Below, piece by piece: positions 35,464 to 43,978 of a DNA stretch of 64,000 nucleotides. Position 1 is the stretch's first letter. Every line of letters begins with the position of its first letter. The notes under the pieces were generated by a model. The model did not search any database. It saw nothing but the letters and a program-made list of their open reading frames with translations, and was not told where the DNA came from. The DNA lies in assembly GCA_023421075.1 (NCBI GenBank), contig JAEZUM010000043.1, positions 53,002 through 117,001 of the forward strand, given 5' to 3'. The stretch comes from Bacillota bacterium. GTDB taxonomy: Bacteria > Bacillota > Clostridia > Lachnospirales > Lachnospiraceae. Both the position numbers and the translations under genes were made by a program.

Positions 35464-36030
35464 TTATTTGGTGCTGCTCTTAAAGTACTCCTTTGCAAGA
35501 ATACCGTAATATGCTGCATCGCAGATCCCCATATTATTTTTGTCAGCTTGTCTATGAACACCCTCTAGTTGAAAACCACACCGCTGCATCACCTTTCCTG
35601 AATTCGGATTGTTCGTATCATGTCTTGCCTGGATTCGGTTAACCCCCACCTCTTCAAAGAAAAAGCTTACAATCGCATCGAGTGCTTCACTGGTTATCCC
35701 TTGATTCCAGAACTGCCTCCCGATACAATATCCAACCTCAACTGCCTGTGTATCCTCATTTATATGTACAATACTGATACTGCCGATAGCCTCCTGAGCC
35801 GATTTTAATTCAATGCACCACTGATAATAGTGATCCTTCTCATATTCTGCCACCCAGCTCTCGGTTACTTTTTTCGATATCTCAGAATTGGAGTGCGTCG
35901 GCCACGTAAGAAATTTGGTAACCTCATCATCACTAGCCCAGTTCTTATACATTACCTGCGCATCTTCCATAAGAAAGGGTCTAAGAATAAGTCTCTTTGT
36001 CTCAATTCTTTTCGTTCCCAAATGTTTCAT
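35464..36030 (-). CDS. GNAT N-acetyltransferase (RimJ/RimL-like)
   Basis: A 188-residue acetyltransferase, started at 36030 behind AAAGGA; the ATG five codons upstream lies before that site. ETKRLILRPF near residue 8 and the acetyl-CoA segment GYCIGRQFWNQGITSEAL near residue 96 match the RimJ/RimL branch, which acetylates N-termini of ribosomal proteins or other small amines. The target is not predictable. Confidence 0.85.
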   Translation of the reverse strand: MKHLGTKRIETKRLILRPFLMEDAQVMYKNWASDDEVTKFLTWPTHSNSEISKKVTESWVAEYEKDHYYQWCIELKSAQEAIGSISIVHINEDTQAVEVGYCIGRQFWNQGITSEALDAIVSFFFEEVGVNRIQARHDTNNPNSGKVMQRCGFQLEGVHRQADKNNMGICDAAYYGILAKEYFKSSTK

Positions 36031-36102
36031 GCTTAATCCTTTCATGATTTACCAATGTTCATTTCTTATCCTAAATTCCTGATATATAAGAGTAACAATT
36101 GC

Positions 36103-36615
36103 TTATTCCATAAAATTATTACTGCTTAAGGCTTGATTTAGTGCTTTCTTTTCATCATCCGATAATTCTAAGAAGGATTCTCCTTTAATAATTTCCTTCA
36201 AATAGGTATAGCAGCCTTCTCTGCTACTATGCACAGAGTTTAGTAACACTCCATTATTATTCTTATCCAGCAACGCAAGAACAAAGCTCAACTTACCACC
36301 CATCTCTTTGAACGCATCGTATTTGACAACACCAACCTTCTGATAGGTAATAAGGAGATTTTCCTTTACCTTTGTAAGCTCATCATTCAAAAATTTCGAA
36401 TCTGCCTTCAGCTGATCGACATCGGCAAAGCGGGCTATGATCTGACCCTCTAAATTTTCTCCTGTTGCACCGGTCATAAACTTCTTATACTTCTTATTCA
36501 GTTTACTCTGCTTAATTAATAAAATAAGTATTAGCAAAAGAAGTAGTAGTGACACCCCTGTTAATCCAAGTATAATATATTCATTGTTGTTGCTGATAAT
36601 ATCTGATAAATTCAT
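36103..36615 (-). CDS. DUF4446 family protein
   Basis: A 170-residue protein with one N-terminal membrane segment (IILGLTGVSLLLLLLILILL) followed by a cytoplasmic coiled coil and a compact domain containing KYDAFKEMGGKLSFVLALLD. DUF4446 genes usually follow parB in Clostridia, as here (65 bp). Function unknown; the context suggests a link to chromosome or cell-division processes. GGAGG precedes the ATG. Confidence 0.85.
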   Translation of the reverse strand: MNLSDIISNNNEYIILGLTGVSLLLLLLILILLIKQSKLNKKYKKFMTGATGENLEGQIIARFADVDQLKADSKFLNDELTKVKENLLITYQKVGVVKYDAFKEMGGKLSFVLALLDKNNNGVLLNSVHSSREGCYTYLKEIIKGESFLELSDDEKKALNQALSSNNFME

Positions 36616-36680
36616 AAATATTTTCCTCCATATTGTACCTTATGCTTTTACATATTTTTACATATTTATGTATCTTTCGA

Positions 36681-37556
36681 CTAATTCATTGTCTCAAACA
36701 TGTCTACTATTCTTTCTAATTCCTCCGAAGAGTAATACTCTATTTCAATGGATCCCTTGTTGTTATCCTTATTATGTATGGATACCTTAGTCCCGATTAT
36801 GGTCCTGATCTTATCCTCCAGATTACGGTATATGAAATCATCTTCCTTGGTCACAGCGACTTCCTTATGAGGTTTTTCATTAATGATATGCTTAACCAAC
36901 TTCTCAGTTTCACGAACGCTTAATTTTTCATCGAAAACCTTACAGGCCGTGTTATATTGTTTGTCACCGTTTTCTATCGGTATTAAAGCACGTGCATGTC
37001 CGCTGGAAATCATATCATCAATAATCATCTGCTGTACTCGTTCATCCAGTTTCAATAAGCGCATCGAGTTCGTAACAGCGACACGGCTTTTAGAAACTCT
37101 CTCAGCTACTTCGTCCTGTTTTAATTGGAACTCCTGAATGAGACGTTGGTACGTTTGAGCCTCTTCAATTGGATTCAGATCTTCTCTTTGAATGTTTTCA
37201 ATCAATGCAATCTCTACGATTTCCTGTGGCGAATAATCCTTAATAATTGCGGGTATCTCCTTAAGTCCTGCTAATCTCGCTGCTCTCCATCTTCTCTCTC
37301 CGGCAATAATCTCATATAACCTTCCGTTCTTCTTTACGATCAACGGCTGAATTACACCGAACTGTTTAATCGAATCGGATAGCTCCTGTAATGCGTCCTC
37401 ATCAAACTTTTTTCTGGGTTGCAATTTATTCGGTTCAATATCATTTATATTAATAAATGTTTCACGTGAAACATTCTCAACTTTTTCCTCAACATTTTCA
37501 ATCTTTTCAGGTATCATAATATCAAGACCCTTGCCTAGCCCTTTTTTAACTGCCAT
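36681..37556 (-). CDS. parB: Chromosome partitioning protein ParB (Spo0J)
   Basis: A 291-residue ParB CTPase clamp. NterminalParB: IAGERRWRAARLAGL near residue 95. Helix-turn-helix: QDEVAERVSKSRVAVTNSMR near residue 148. A dimerisation segment ends the protein. It loads at parS and spreads to guide origin segregation and SMC loading. Unusually informative: the gene carries a perfect parS itself at 37458-37473, over codons for NVSRET. GGAGGG precedes the ATG. It follows parA with 250 bp between. Confidence 0.95.
   Translation of the reverse strand: MAVKKGLGKGLDIMIPEKIENVEEKVENVSRETFININDIEPNKLQPRKKFDEDALQELSDSIKQFGVIQPLIVKKNGRLYEIIAGERRWRAARLAGLKEIPAIIKDYSPQEIVEIALIENIQREDLNPIEEAQTYQRLIQEFQLKQDEVAERVSKSRVAVTNSMRLLKLDERVQQMIIDDMISSGHARALIPIENGDKQYNTACKVFDEKLSVRETEKLVKHIINEKPHKEVAVTKEDDFIYRNLEDKIRTIIGTKVSIHNKDNNKGSIEIEYYSSEELERIVDMFETMN
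37458..37473. promoter_or_regulatory. parS site inside parB
   Basis: TGTTTCACGTGAAACA, a perfect 16-bp palindrome identical to the Firmicutes parS consensus, within the 5' part of parB. Confidence 0.92.
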
Positions 37557-37708
37557 ATTACCCTCCTTTTGCTATTATACCATGATCATGTATCCTTCAG
37601 ATTTCTTCATTAACATTTTCAATCTATACTTAAGTATCTACACTTTTAAGTTTTGTTAAATAGATTATTAATCCATTTGATGTAGAACTCAATACACACA
37701 ATTTATTA

Positions 37709-37772
37709 CTTATTGTACTTATTTCTTAATGTACTTGCCACTTATTGTACTTACTTCTTATAGTACTTACTA
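37709..37772. repeat. Four 16-bp tandem repeats between parA and parB
   Basis: Four units of exactly 16 bp begin CTTA(T/A)(T/A)GTACTT at 37709, 37725, 37741 and 37757. They lie 34 bp past the parA stop and 152 bp before the parB start. No reading frame runs through. Confidence 0.75.
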
Positions 37773-37806
37773 AGAAATATCGTATTAGAGCTTTTACTGA
37801 AGTTGT

Positions 37807-38622
37807 TTATTTCTTTCGGTATTTGATTTCTGCCACTTCATTTTTTGCATAAGCTTCCGCTTCATCCTTTTCAATGACCTCCATCGCTAATTGGCGATAA
37901 CCGTCAGCACCGGCAGACTTCGGGTCATAAAGATTGATCGGTAAACCATGGCTTGGTGCTTCAGCTAGTCTAACATTTCGAGGAATAATTGTCTTATAGA
38001 TATTTTGCTTTAAGTTGCTTTTAACATTTTCTACGACCTGAAGTGAAAGATTAGTTCTCGCATCAAACATCGTAAAAACAACACCTTCCATTTCGAGGTA
38101 AGGGTTTAATCTTTGTTTAACCAGGTTAATCGTATGGAGTAGCTGTGTTAGCCCCTCCAATGCGTAAAATTCGCACTGAATCGGAACCAATACTGTGTCA
38201 GCAGTAGTCATTGCATTTACAGTAAGAGTATTTAAGGAAGGCGGACAGTCAATTATAATAAAATCATAATCATCACGAATTTCAGCTACATGCTTCTTTA
38301 ATATGTATTCTCTGTCCTTCACACCGATTAATTCGATTTCAGCACCGGCAAGATTAACATTTGAGGGAAGAATATCAAGATTCTTTATTGGTGTCTGCAA
38401 TTGGCAATCCTGTAGAGAACATTCACCGATCATCATCTGATAAATTGTATTCTTTAACTTGCTTTTATCTATACCGAGTCCACTTGAGGTATTCCCCTGC
38501 GGATCAATATCTATCGCTAATACTTTTCTATTCTTTTCTGCCAGACATGCAGATAGATTAATAGCAGTCGTTGTCTTTCCAACTCCGCCTTTTTGATTCG
38601 CAATCGCAATTATCCTTGCCAT
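37807..38622 (-). CDS. parA: Chromosome partitioning ATPase ParA (Soj)
   Basis: A 271-residue ATPase with the deviant Walker A KGGVGKTTTAINLSA near residue 10 and Walker B FIIIDCPPSLNTLTVNA near residue 115. Works with ParB on origin segregation and, in relatives, modulates DnaA. I start at 38622 (GGAAGG nine bases upstream); the ATG three codons earlier abuts that site. The parS array follows upstream. Confidence 0.95.
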   Translation of the reverse strand: MARIIAIANQKGGVGKTTTAINLSACLAEKNRKVLAIDIDPQGNTSSGLGIDKSKLKNTIYQMMIGECSLQDCQLQTPIKNLDILPSNVNLAGAEIELIGVKDREYILKKHVAEIRDDYDFIIIDCPPSLNTLTVNAMTTADTVLVPIQCEFYALEGLTQLLHTINLVKQRLNPYLEMEGVVFTMFDARTNLSLQVVENVKSNLKQNIYKTIIPRNVRLAEAPSHGLPINLYDPKSAGADGYRQLAMEVIEKDEAEAYAKNEVAEIKYRKK

Positions 38623-38871
38623 AAACTCCATCCTTCCAAAGCATATTTTATTACAGGATTTATGATATAAATTTAAATAAACAATATTATATCATATACA
38701 TTGATATGATTCATAATCTCCTGCTATGTTTCGTCTTTTCGCGTAAATTCACAATTCCTCACTCCGCTTTATTATATCATCTTTCAAATATTATATCTAT
38801 ATAATTTTCTCGATACCTATTCAAATTTCATATTATTCCTTATTTTTAGATCAACTAGCATTGTTAAATAT

Positions 38872-38887
38872 TGTTTCACGTGAAACA
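38872..38887. promoter_or_regulatory. parS site (array, first, perfect)
   Basis: TGTTTCACGTGAAACA, exact. 250 bp upstream of the parA start. Confidence 0.9.
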
Positions 38888-39191
38888 TATTGTTCTAGAT
38901 CGGGTAAGATTGAATCATTATAATGCTAAAAATATAGAAATTTTCGCTTTCTGTAACATCAAAGTATGCTTAATTATTCTCAAGAACAGATTCTAATTGA
39001 TATATAAAAATATGTTTCACGTAAAACATATCCCTCATTCATAGCATAAGGTTAGAACAGTAGATTATAAAAATTAATGTCTTAGGATGATACCATAAAC
39101 TTATGTTTTCATAAATTATTATAATTTACTGAATCGGTCAACTATTATTTCAAATCTTATGTTTCTTACTTTATGTTATAATATATGTTTT

Positions 39192-39207
39192 TGTTTCACG
39201 TGAAACA
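39192..39207. promoter_or_regulatory. parS site (array, perfect)
   Basis: TGTTTCACGTGAAACA, exact. Confidence 0.9.
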
Positions 39208-39498
39208 TTTAGATTCATCAAATATAAAAGATACTTTCACTTGTAACTGCTTTATTAAACCCATTAAAACAGTCTAGGTATTAGGTAGCTAATTATAATA
39301 TGCTCAGATTAGGTTTTGTTTTCACAGAACATAATATTTTAGAGATGTTACCTGTGAACCATTTAGATTCTCAATTATAGAAAATTCATTCACTTTGTAC
39401 AACTATTGTAAAACTCTTTAAGTCAGTCTAGATATTAGGCAGTTGATTATACTATGACAGATTAGGTTTCGTTTTCATAGAACATAATATTTTAGATA

Positions 39499-39514
39499 TG
39501 TTTCACGTGAAACA
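39499..39514. promoter_or_regulatory. parS site (array, perfect)
   Basis: TGTTTCACGTGAAACA, exact. Confidence 0.9.
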
Positions 39515-40609
39515 TTTAGATCTCAATTATAGAGATTTTTCACTTTGCACAACATTATTAAACTCTTTATTACAGTCTAGATATTAATATATAATTATTA
39601 CAGGTTAGGTTCGTTACATGGAACATATTACTTTTGAGATGTTTCACATGAAATATTTAGATTCTCAATTATAGAAAATTTTTTCTCTTTGTACAACTAA
39701 TATAAAACTCTTTATTACAGTCTAGATATTAGATATATAATTATTACAGGTTAGGTTCGTTACATGGAACATATTATTTTTGAGATGTTTCACATGAAAT
39801 ATTTAGATTTTCAATTATAGAAAATTTTTATCTTTGTACAACTATTATAAAACTCTTTAAGACAGTCTGATAATAGGTAGATAATTATGAAATAACAGGT
39901 TTGGTTTGGTTTTCTAGAATATAATAATTCAGAAATGTTTCACATGAAACATTTAGATTCTCAATTATAAAAAATTCTTTCACTTTGTACAACTTTATTA
40001 AACTTTTATGACAGTCATGATATTAGGCAGTTAATTATGCTATGACAGGTTAGGTTTCATTTTCTAGAACATAATACTTTATATATGTTTCACGTGAAGC
40101 CTTAAATATGATAAATATATGCTTATATACCACAATCGGTAGAAAGATATAAGACTAATAAAGACTCATAGATAAATAATTATTAGATTAGTGTTGATTA
40201 TAAAAAATTATAGTTAAGCTCCATTACCAGGTTACTATAGAAGATCGAAACATGAACACTGCAAAAGGTATATTTTTGTTGAATTTATATTTCATCTCTT
40301 GTAACGAGTAGTGAATAAATGAATGCCTAAGATACAAAAAAAACTAGGCATTTACTATAAGTGTTTGTGTCTGGGACGTAAATAATTAATTTTTTTGTAT
40401 AGTTTCAGCATACAAACTTTATTCTTTATATCTGTGTATTCATAACCGAATTCTGAATTTCTATTTCAATCAATTACTCTATTGTTAATCAGAGAAGTAT
40501 TCAGTGATAAATTTTGTTCTCGCTCGTTTGGTATGTTTTAAATACACAAAAAGTTCCTAGTACAATTAACAAACGTTATACTATAAATTTTTATCGGGTA
40601 AATGCAAGA

Positions 40610-40641
40610 AAAGGGAAAGTCTCCTACGAAACTTTCCCTTT
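40610..40641 (-). terminator. Terminator after the DegU-like gene
   Basis: AAAGGGAAAGT and ACTTTCCCTTT pair around 10 bases, with TTTTC following on the minus strand. Confidence 0.75.
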
Positions 40642-40686
40642 AATAATTTGTCTGTAAAATAGATTTTGATGAAGATAAAAAGATTT

Positions 40687-41337
40687 TTAAAACAACTCAA
40701 CCAAATTATTTCTAATCGCGTAAACAGCAGCTTGCGTACGATCGGAGACATTAATTTTTTTGAAAATATTTGATACATGATTCTTAACTGTCTTCTCGCT
40801 GATTGCTAGCATATATGCTATTTCTTTATTAAATAATCCTTCTGCGAGTAATTTTAATACTTCGATTTCTCTTTTGGTTAACGCATCATCGTCGTTTGTC
40901 TGACTATTCTTTTCTTCCAGCTTCACCTTAAGAATTGGTGTTAATTCCGGTTGGATAAAGGATTCCCCTCGATTAACACAAAAGATTGCCTTCTTTAAAA
41001 CAGAAGAATCAGAATCCTTTAGGACATAACCATCTACACCCAACTCAACTGCTCTCATCAGATACTCAACTTCATTATGAATTGTTAATATTAAAACCTT
41101 AATCTTTATTCGATTCTCTCGTATATATTGAAGAACTTGTAGGCCATTCATTAAAGGCATATTAATATCCAAAAGCAGAACATCTGTTCTATTCTCGTCC
41201 AGCAATTCTATACACTGTTTACCGTTACTTGCTTCTGAAGTTACAACAATATCGCCATCTAATTCGAGTAATTGCTTAATTCCTTCTCTTACCATGGAAT
41301 GATCATCTGCGATCATTATATTAACTGGTTTACTCAT
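40687..41337 (-). CDS. NarL/LuxR-family response regulator (DegU-like)
   Basis: A 216-residue regulator. Receiver: IADDHSMVREGI near residue 8, phospho-Asp in VLLLDINMPLMNG near residue 55, LTIHNEVEYL. C-terminal LuxR helix-turn-helix: LTKREIEVLKLLAEGLFNKEIAYMLAISEKTVKNHVSNIF near residue 150 on. Its start overlaps the sensor kinase gene end by eight bases, so the two are coupled. The regulated genes are not identifiable. Confidence 0.92.
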   Translation of the reverse strand: MSKPVNIMIADDHSMVREGIKQLLELDGDIVVTSEASNGKQCIELLDENRTDVLLLDINMPLMNGLQVLQYIRENRIKIKVLILTIHNEVEYLMRAVELGVDGYVLKDSDSSVLKKAIFCVNRGESFIQPELTPILKVKLEEKNSQTNDDDALTKREIEVLKLLAEGLFNKEIAYMLAISEKTVKNHVSNIFKKINVSDRTQAAVYAIRNNLVELF

Positions 41338-42427
41338 CTTTATCCCCCTCGTATATAGTTAGTGGTGCTGCTACTGTAACTGTCGTCCCATGTCCCTTTT
41401 CCGATTTTATATCCACTGTTCCTGATAGTAAAGAAATTCTTTCTCTCATAATGGATAATCCAAAGCTTGAAGATTGTCCATGACCTTCCGTTGGCGAATT
41501 ATTCATTATGAATCCGCTTCCATTATCCTTAATTGATACATTTACTTTGTACTCTTCATAATTAATATCTATATTTATAGTCGTAGCATTCGCATGCTTT
41601 ATTACATTATTACATGCTTCCTGAATGATACGAAATAATGTTAATTTAATTACCGGATGTATTTCTTTTGTTTCTTCATTTGATCGTACATAAATATTAA
41701 TATTATTCAAATCCATTAATCTACTGGCATATCTCTCCACTGTTACAGTTAATCCGATATCATCCAACGACATTGGCTTCAAATTATAGATGATACCTCG
41801 CATCTCATTGATAACCGTTTTTAGTGTATTTGACATTGCATTAAGCTCCAGTTTTGCCCGGATAGAATCTATCTCGATTAATTTAATACATAACTCAGCT
41901 TTATGAACCAAACTGGTAAGATTTTGTACTGTGGAATCATGTAGATCTCTAGCAATTCTTTGTCGTTCAATTTCTTGTGCTTCTAGAATACTTAGCCCCT
42001 TATCATTAACGAGCTGTTTATTCTCAATGCTCTTTTCCGTTAATTTCTCATTGTCAGAGGAAAGAATATCGTACTGATCTACTATATTAACGACGGATCG
42101 AATTCCTGCGATTTTTTCTGTTAATTGTTCCTGCTCTTTATGAAGTATATCTATCTTTTGTTTAATCTGGTCAATAATTACAGATAAATCTTTATCTTCC
42201 TGAGATTCCTTGTAGATAGGAGAGAAGAGGTCAATATTATGTACCATAGTTCTTTCTCTCTCATGTAAGTTATTCTCATTTTGTTTCAGAAGACTATTCT
42301 GAGTTTTTAATTGGATTTTATTCGAATATAGTTTTTCTTCATATTCGATTAAAAGTTCTCTCAATAATAGACCGGATGCTTTACTATTCTCAATTTTATC
42401 TTTACTGATTTCATTGCTTTCACACAT
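41330..42427 (-). CDS. Sensor histidine kinase, DegS-like (cytoplasmic)
   Basis: A 365-residue kinase with no membrane segment. Coiled-coil N-terminal sensing region to about residue 150, then HisKA_3 with the phospho-His in ERQRIARDLHDSTVQNLTSL, and an ATPase domain (QEACNNVIKHANAT, IKDNGSGFI, GLSIMRERI). This is the DegS layout. Start at 42427 follows GGGAG; 13 upstream codons would swallow it. Pairs with the DegU-like regulator. Confidence 0.9.
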   Translation of the reverse strand: MCESNEISKDKIENSKASGLLLRELLIEYEEKLYSNKIQLKTQNSLLKQNENNLHERERTMVHNIDLFSPIYKESQEDKDLSVIIDQIKQKIDILHKEQEQLTEKIAGIRSVVNIVDQYDILSSDNEKLTEKSIENKQLVNDKGLSILEAQEIERQRIARDLHDSTVQNLTSLVHKAELCIKLIEIDSIRAKLELNAMSNTLKTVINEMRGIIYNLKPMSLDDIGLTVTVERYASRLMDLNNINIYVRSNEETKEIHPVIKLTLFRIIQEACNNVIKHANATTINIDINYEEYKVNVSIKDNGSGFIMNNSPTEGHGQSSSFGLSIMRERISLLSGTVDIKSEKGHGTTVTVAAPLTIYEGDKDE

Positions 42428-42665
42428 AATATAAGCTCCCTTTCTATGCTCAGGCAACAATCTCATATATAAATCCCATTATGATATATTAGAGCCATAA
42501 TTTTGAAGTCATTTTATTCATAATCTAAGAAACTTTTATTTCATTGATTGAATGATGACATTTGTTTTACGATAGTAAATATAAGTAATAATCGATATTT
42601 ATATCATATAACATAATTTATATTTTTTAAAGCATTTTCTGAAGCATCATGCTAAAAATAGTACT

Positions 42666-43136
42666 TTATGTCTTTTTATGACATGTAGTTATTACGTCTT
42701 TCATATTAATACTCATCTCATAGAATTCGTGGTTATTATTCATAATGATATCATTGTTTCTGTGAAATCCTATTTTTTCAAAAAATCCGATGGTATTTGT
42801 AAATACAATACATTTTATATCATGTATTCCTGCTACAAATGCTTTATTTAAAAGCATACGTACCGTAAAATCACCGTACTTTTTATTACGATATTCCTTC
42901 AATACAGCAATATGATCTATCTCACAAACACTACCATCAAAGCGGATTCTTCCGGTTGCTACCGCCTTCTTGCTGCCTGCTTCTTCATAGACGATGACAT
43001 GCATTGCCATATCATCTTGTCCGTCAAATTCCTCTTCCTCAAGTATGTTCATCTCATCGACAAATACCTTCCTGCGTATCTCATATACATCAGATAAATC
43101 ATCCCCATAAGAAAGGATCTTTCCTTGGATTAACAT
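42666..43136 (-). CDS. GNAT family N-acetyltransferase
   Basis: A 156-residue acetyltransferase with EIRRKVFVDEMNI near residue 18 and the acetyl-CoA region IDHIAVLKEYRNKKYGDFTVRML near residue 73. EIR-VFV-E spacing resembles the YjcF/ElaA group. It lies 14 bp after rsmG, co-directional. AGGAGG precedes the ATG. Target unknown. Up to 42427 the 238-bp gap is AT-rich and empty. Confidence 0.85.
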   Translation of the reverse strand: MLIQGKILSYGDDLSDVYEIRRKVFVDEMNILEEEEFDGQDDMAMHVIVYEEAGSKKAVATGRIRFDGSVCEIDHIAVLKEYRNKKYGDFTVRMLLNKAFVAGIHDIKCIVFTNTIGFFEKIGFHRNNDIIMNNNHEFYEMSINMKDVITTCHKKT

Positions 43137-43150
43137 TGATACCTCCTGAT

Positions 43151-43879
43151 TTATAACGGTTCTTTTGTTGGCTTACCGGCACTTCTCGGATAGTTCTTTG
43201 GTGTCTTCTCAACTTTCTTTATCACTACCAAAGTACGCTCAATATCTGTGCCGGGAAGTAGAAAGGTATTCGCTGCCTCAAGCTTAGCACCTAATAATTT
43301 GAAAGCCCGCTCAGAAAAAATAAGCTCCTCCTCTACTTTACCAGATTTATAAGAAATAAAAAATCCGTCTTTATTCACATATGGCAAACATAATTCGGAC
43401 AAAGTGGAAAGCTTCGCTACTGCTCTAGACACACAAAGATCAAATTTTTCTCTATAGCTGGCATCTCTTCCGTAATCCTCTGCTCTTCCATGAAGCGTAA
43501 TAATTTTTTTTAGTTGTAATCGATCAATTACTTCCTGAAGAAAAATTAATCTTTTATTTAGAGAATCCAAAAGTACAATCTCAAGCTCAGGAAATACTAT
43601 TTTTAACGGGATACCGGGAAAACCAGCTCCGGTGCCAAGATCCAGGAGCTTTTGGTTCTTTAACTCGATAACTTTTATTAACGTTAAGGAATCTAAAAAG
43701 TGTTTTTTGATAACTTCAGAAACTTCCGTAATTGTTGTCAGATTCATCACCTTATTCTTCTCAATCAATATTTCATAATAATCTATAAATTGTTGTTTTT
43801 GATAATCTGTTAATTCCAGACTCAATTCCTTTAGTCCCTGCTCAAATTCCTTCATCTCCGGATAGAGCTTAAAATCCAT
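43151..43879 (-). CDS. rsmG: 16S rRNA (guanine-527-N7)-methyltransferase
   Basis: A 242-residue SAM enzyme (GidB) with LLDLGTGAGFPGIPLKIVFP near residue 72, and SRAVAKLSTLSELCLPYV near 143. It methylates G527 of 16S rRNA. It follows mnmG in the classic origin order. GGAGG precedes the ATG. Confidence 0.96.
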   Translation of the reverse strand: MDFKLYPEMKEFEQGLKELSLELTDYQKQQFIDYYEILIEKNKVMNLTTITEVSEVIKKHFLDSLTLIKVIELKNQKLLDLGTGAGFPGIPLKIVFPELEIVLLDSLNKRLIFLQEVIDRLQLKKIITLHGRAEDYGRDASYREKFDLCVSRAVAKLSTLSELCLPYVNKDGFFISYKSGKVEEELIFSERAFKLLGAKLEAANTFLLPGTDIERTLVVIKKVEKTPKNYPRSAGKPTKEPL

Positions 43880-43978
43880 ACTATGCCTCCAATACGGTTA
43901 TAAAACCATCATATTTTATCATCAATTTCCGATACAGATTTGAATATATCGTATCATCTGCAAAAATTTCTATATACA

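Larger units (their letters stand above)
38872..40101. repeat. parS repeat array: nine parS or variants in a diverged ~140-160 bp repeat
   Basis: Within 1.23 kb non-coding DNA there are three exact parS 16-mers (38872, 39192, 39499) and six variants: 39013 (one mismatch), 39346 (four), 39640 (two), 39786 (two), 39946 (one), 40086 (two). From 39192 on, spacings are 154, 153, 141, 146, 160 and 140 bp. The DNA between sites also repeats: TTTAGATTCTCAATTATAGA after parS, then TTTGTACAACTATTATAAAA, then ACAGTCTAGATATTAG, then ACAGGTTAGGTTT, then GAACATAATATTTTAGA. So the whole unit was duplicated, not parS alone. No reading frame fits the interval 38623-40686. Confidence 0.92.

Noticed and set aside
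38872..40101. CRISPR array
   Set aside because: Repeats are 16-bp parS palindromes at 140-160 bp spacing with related intervening DNA, not 30-bp repeats with unique spacers; no cas gene.
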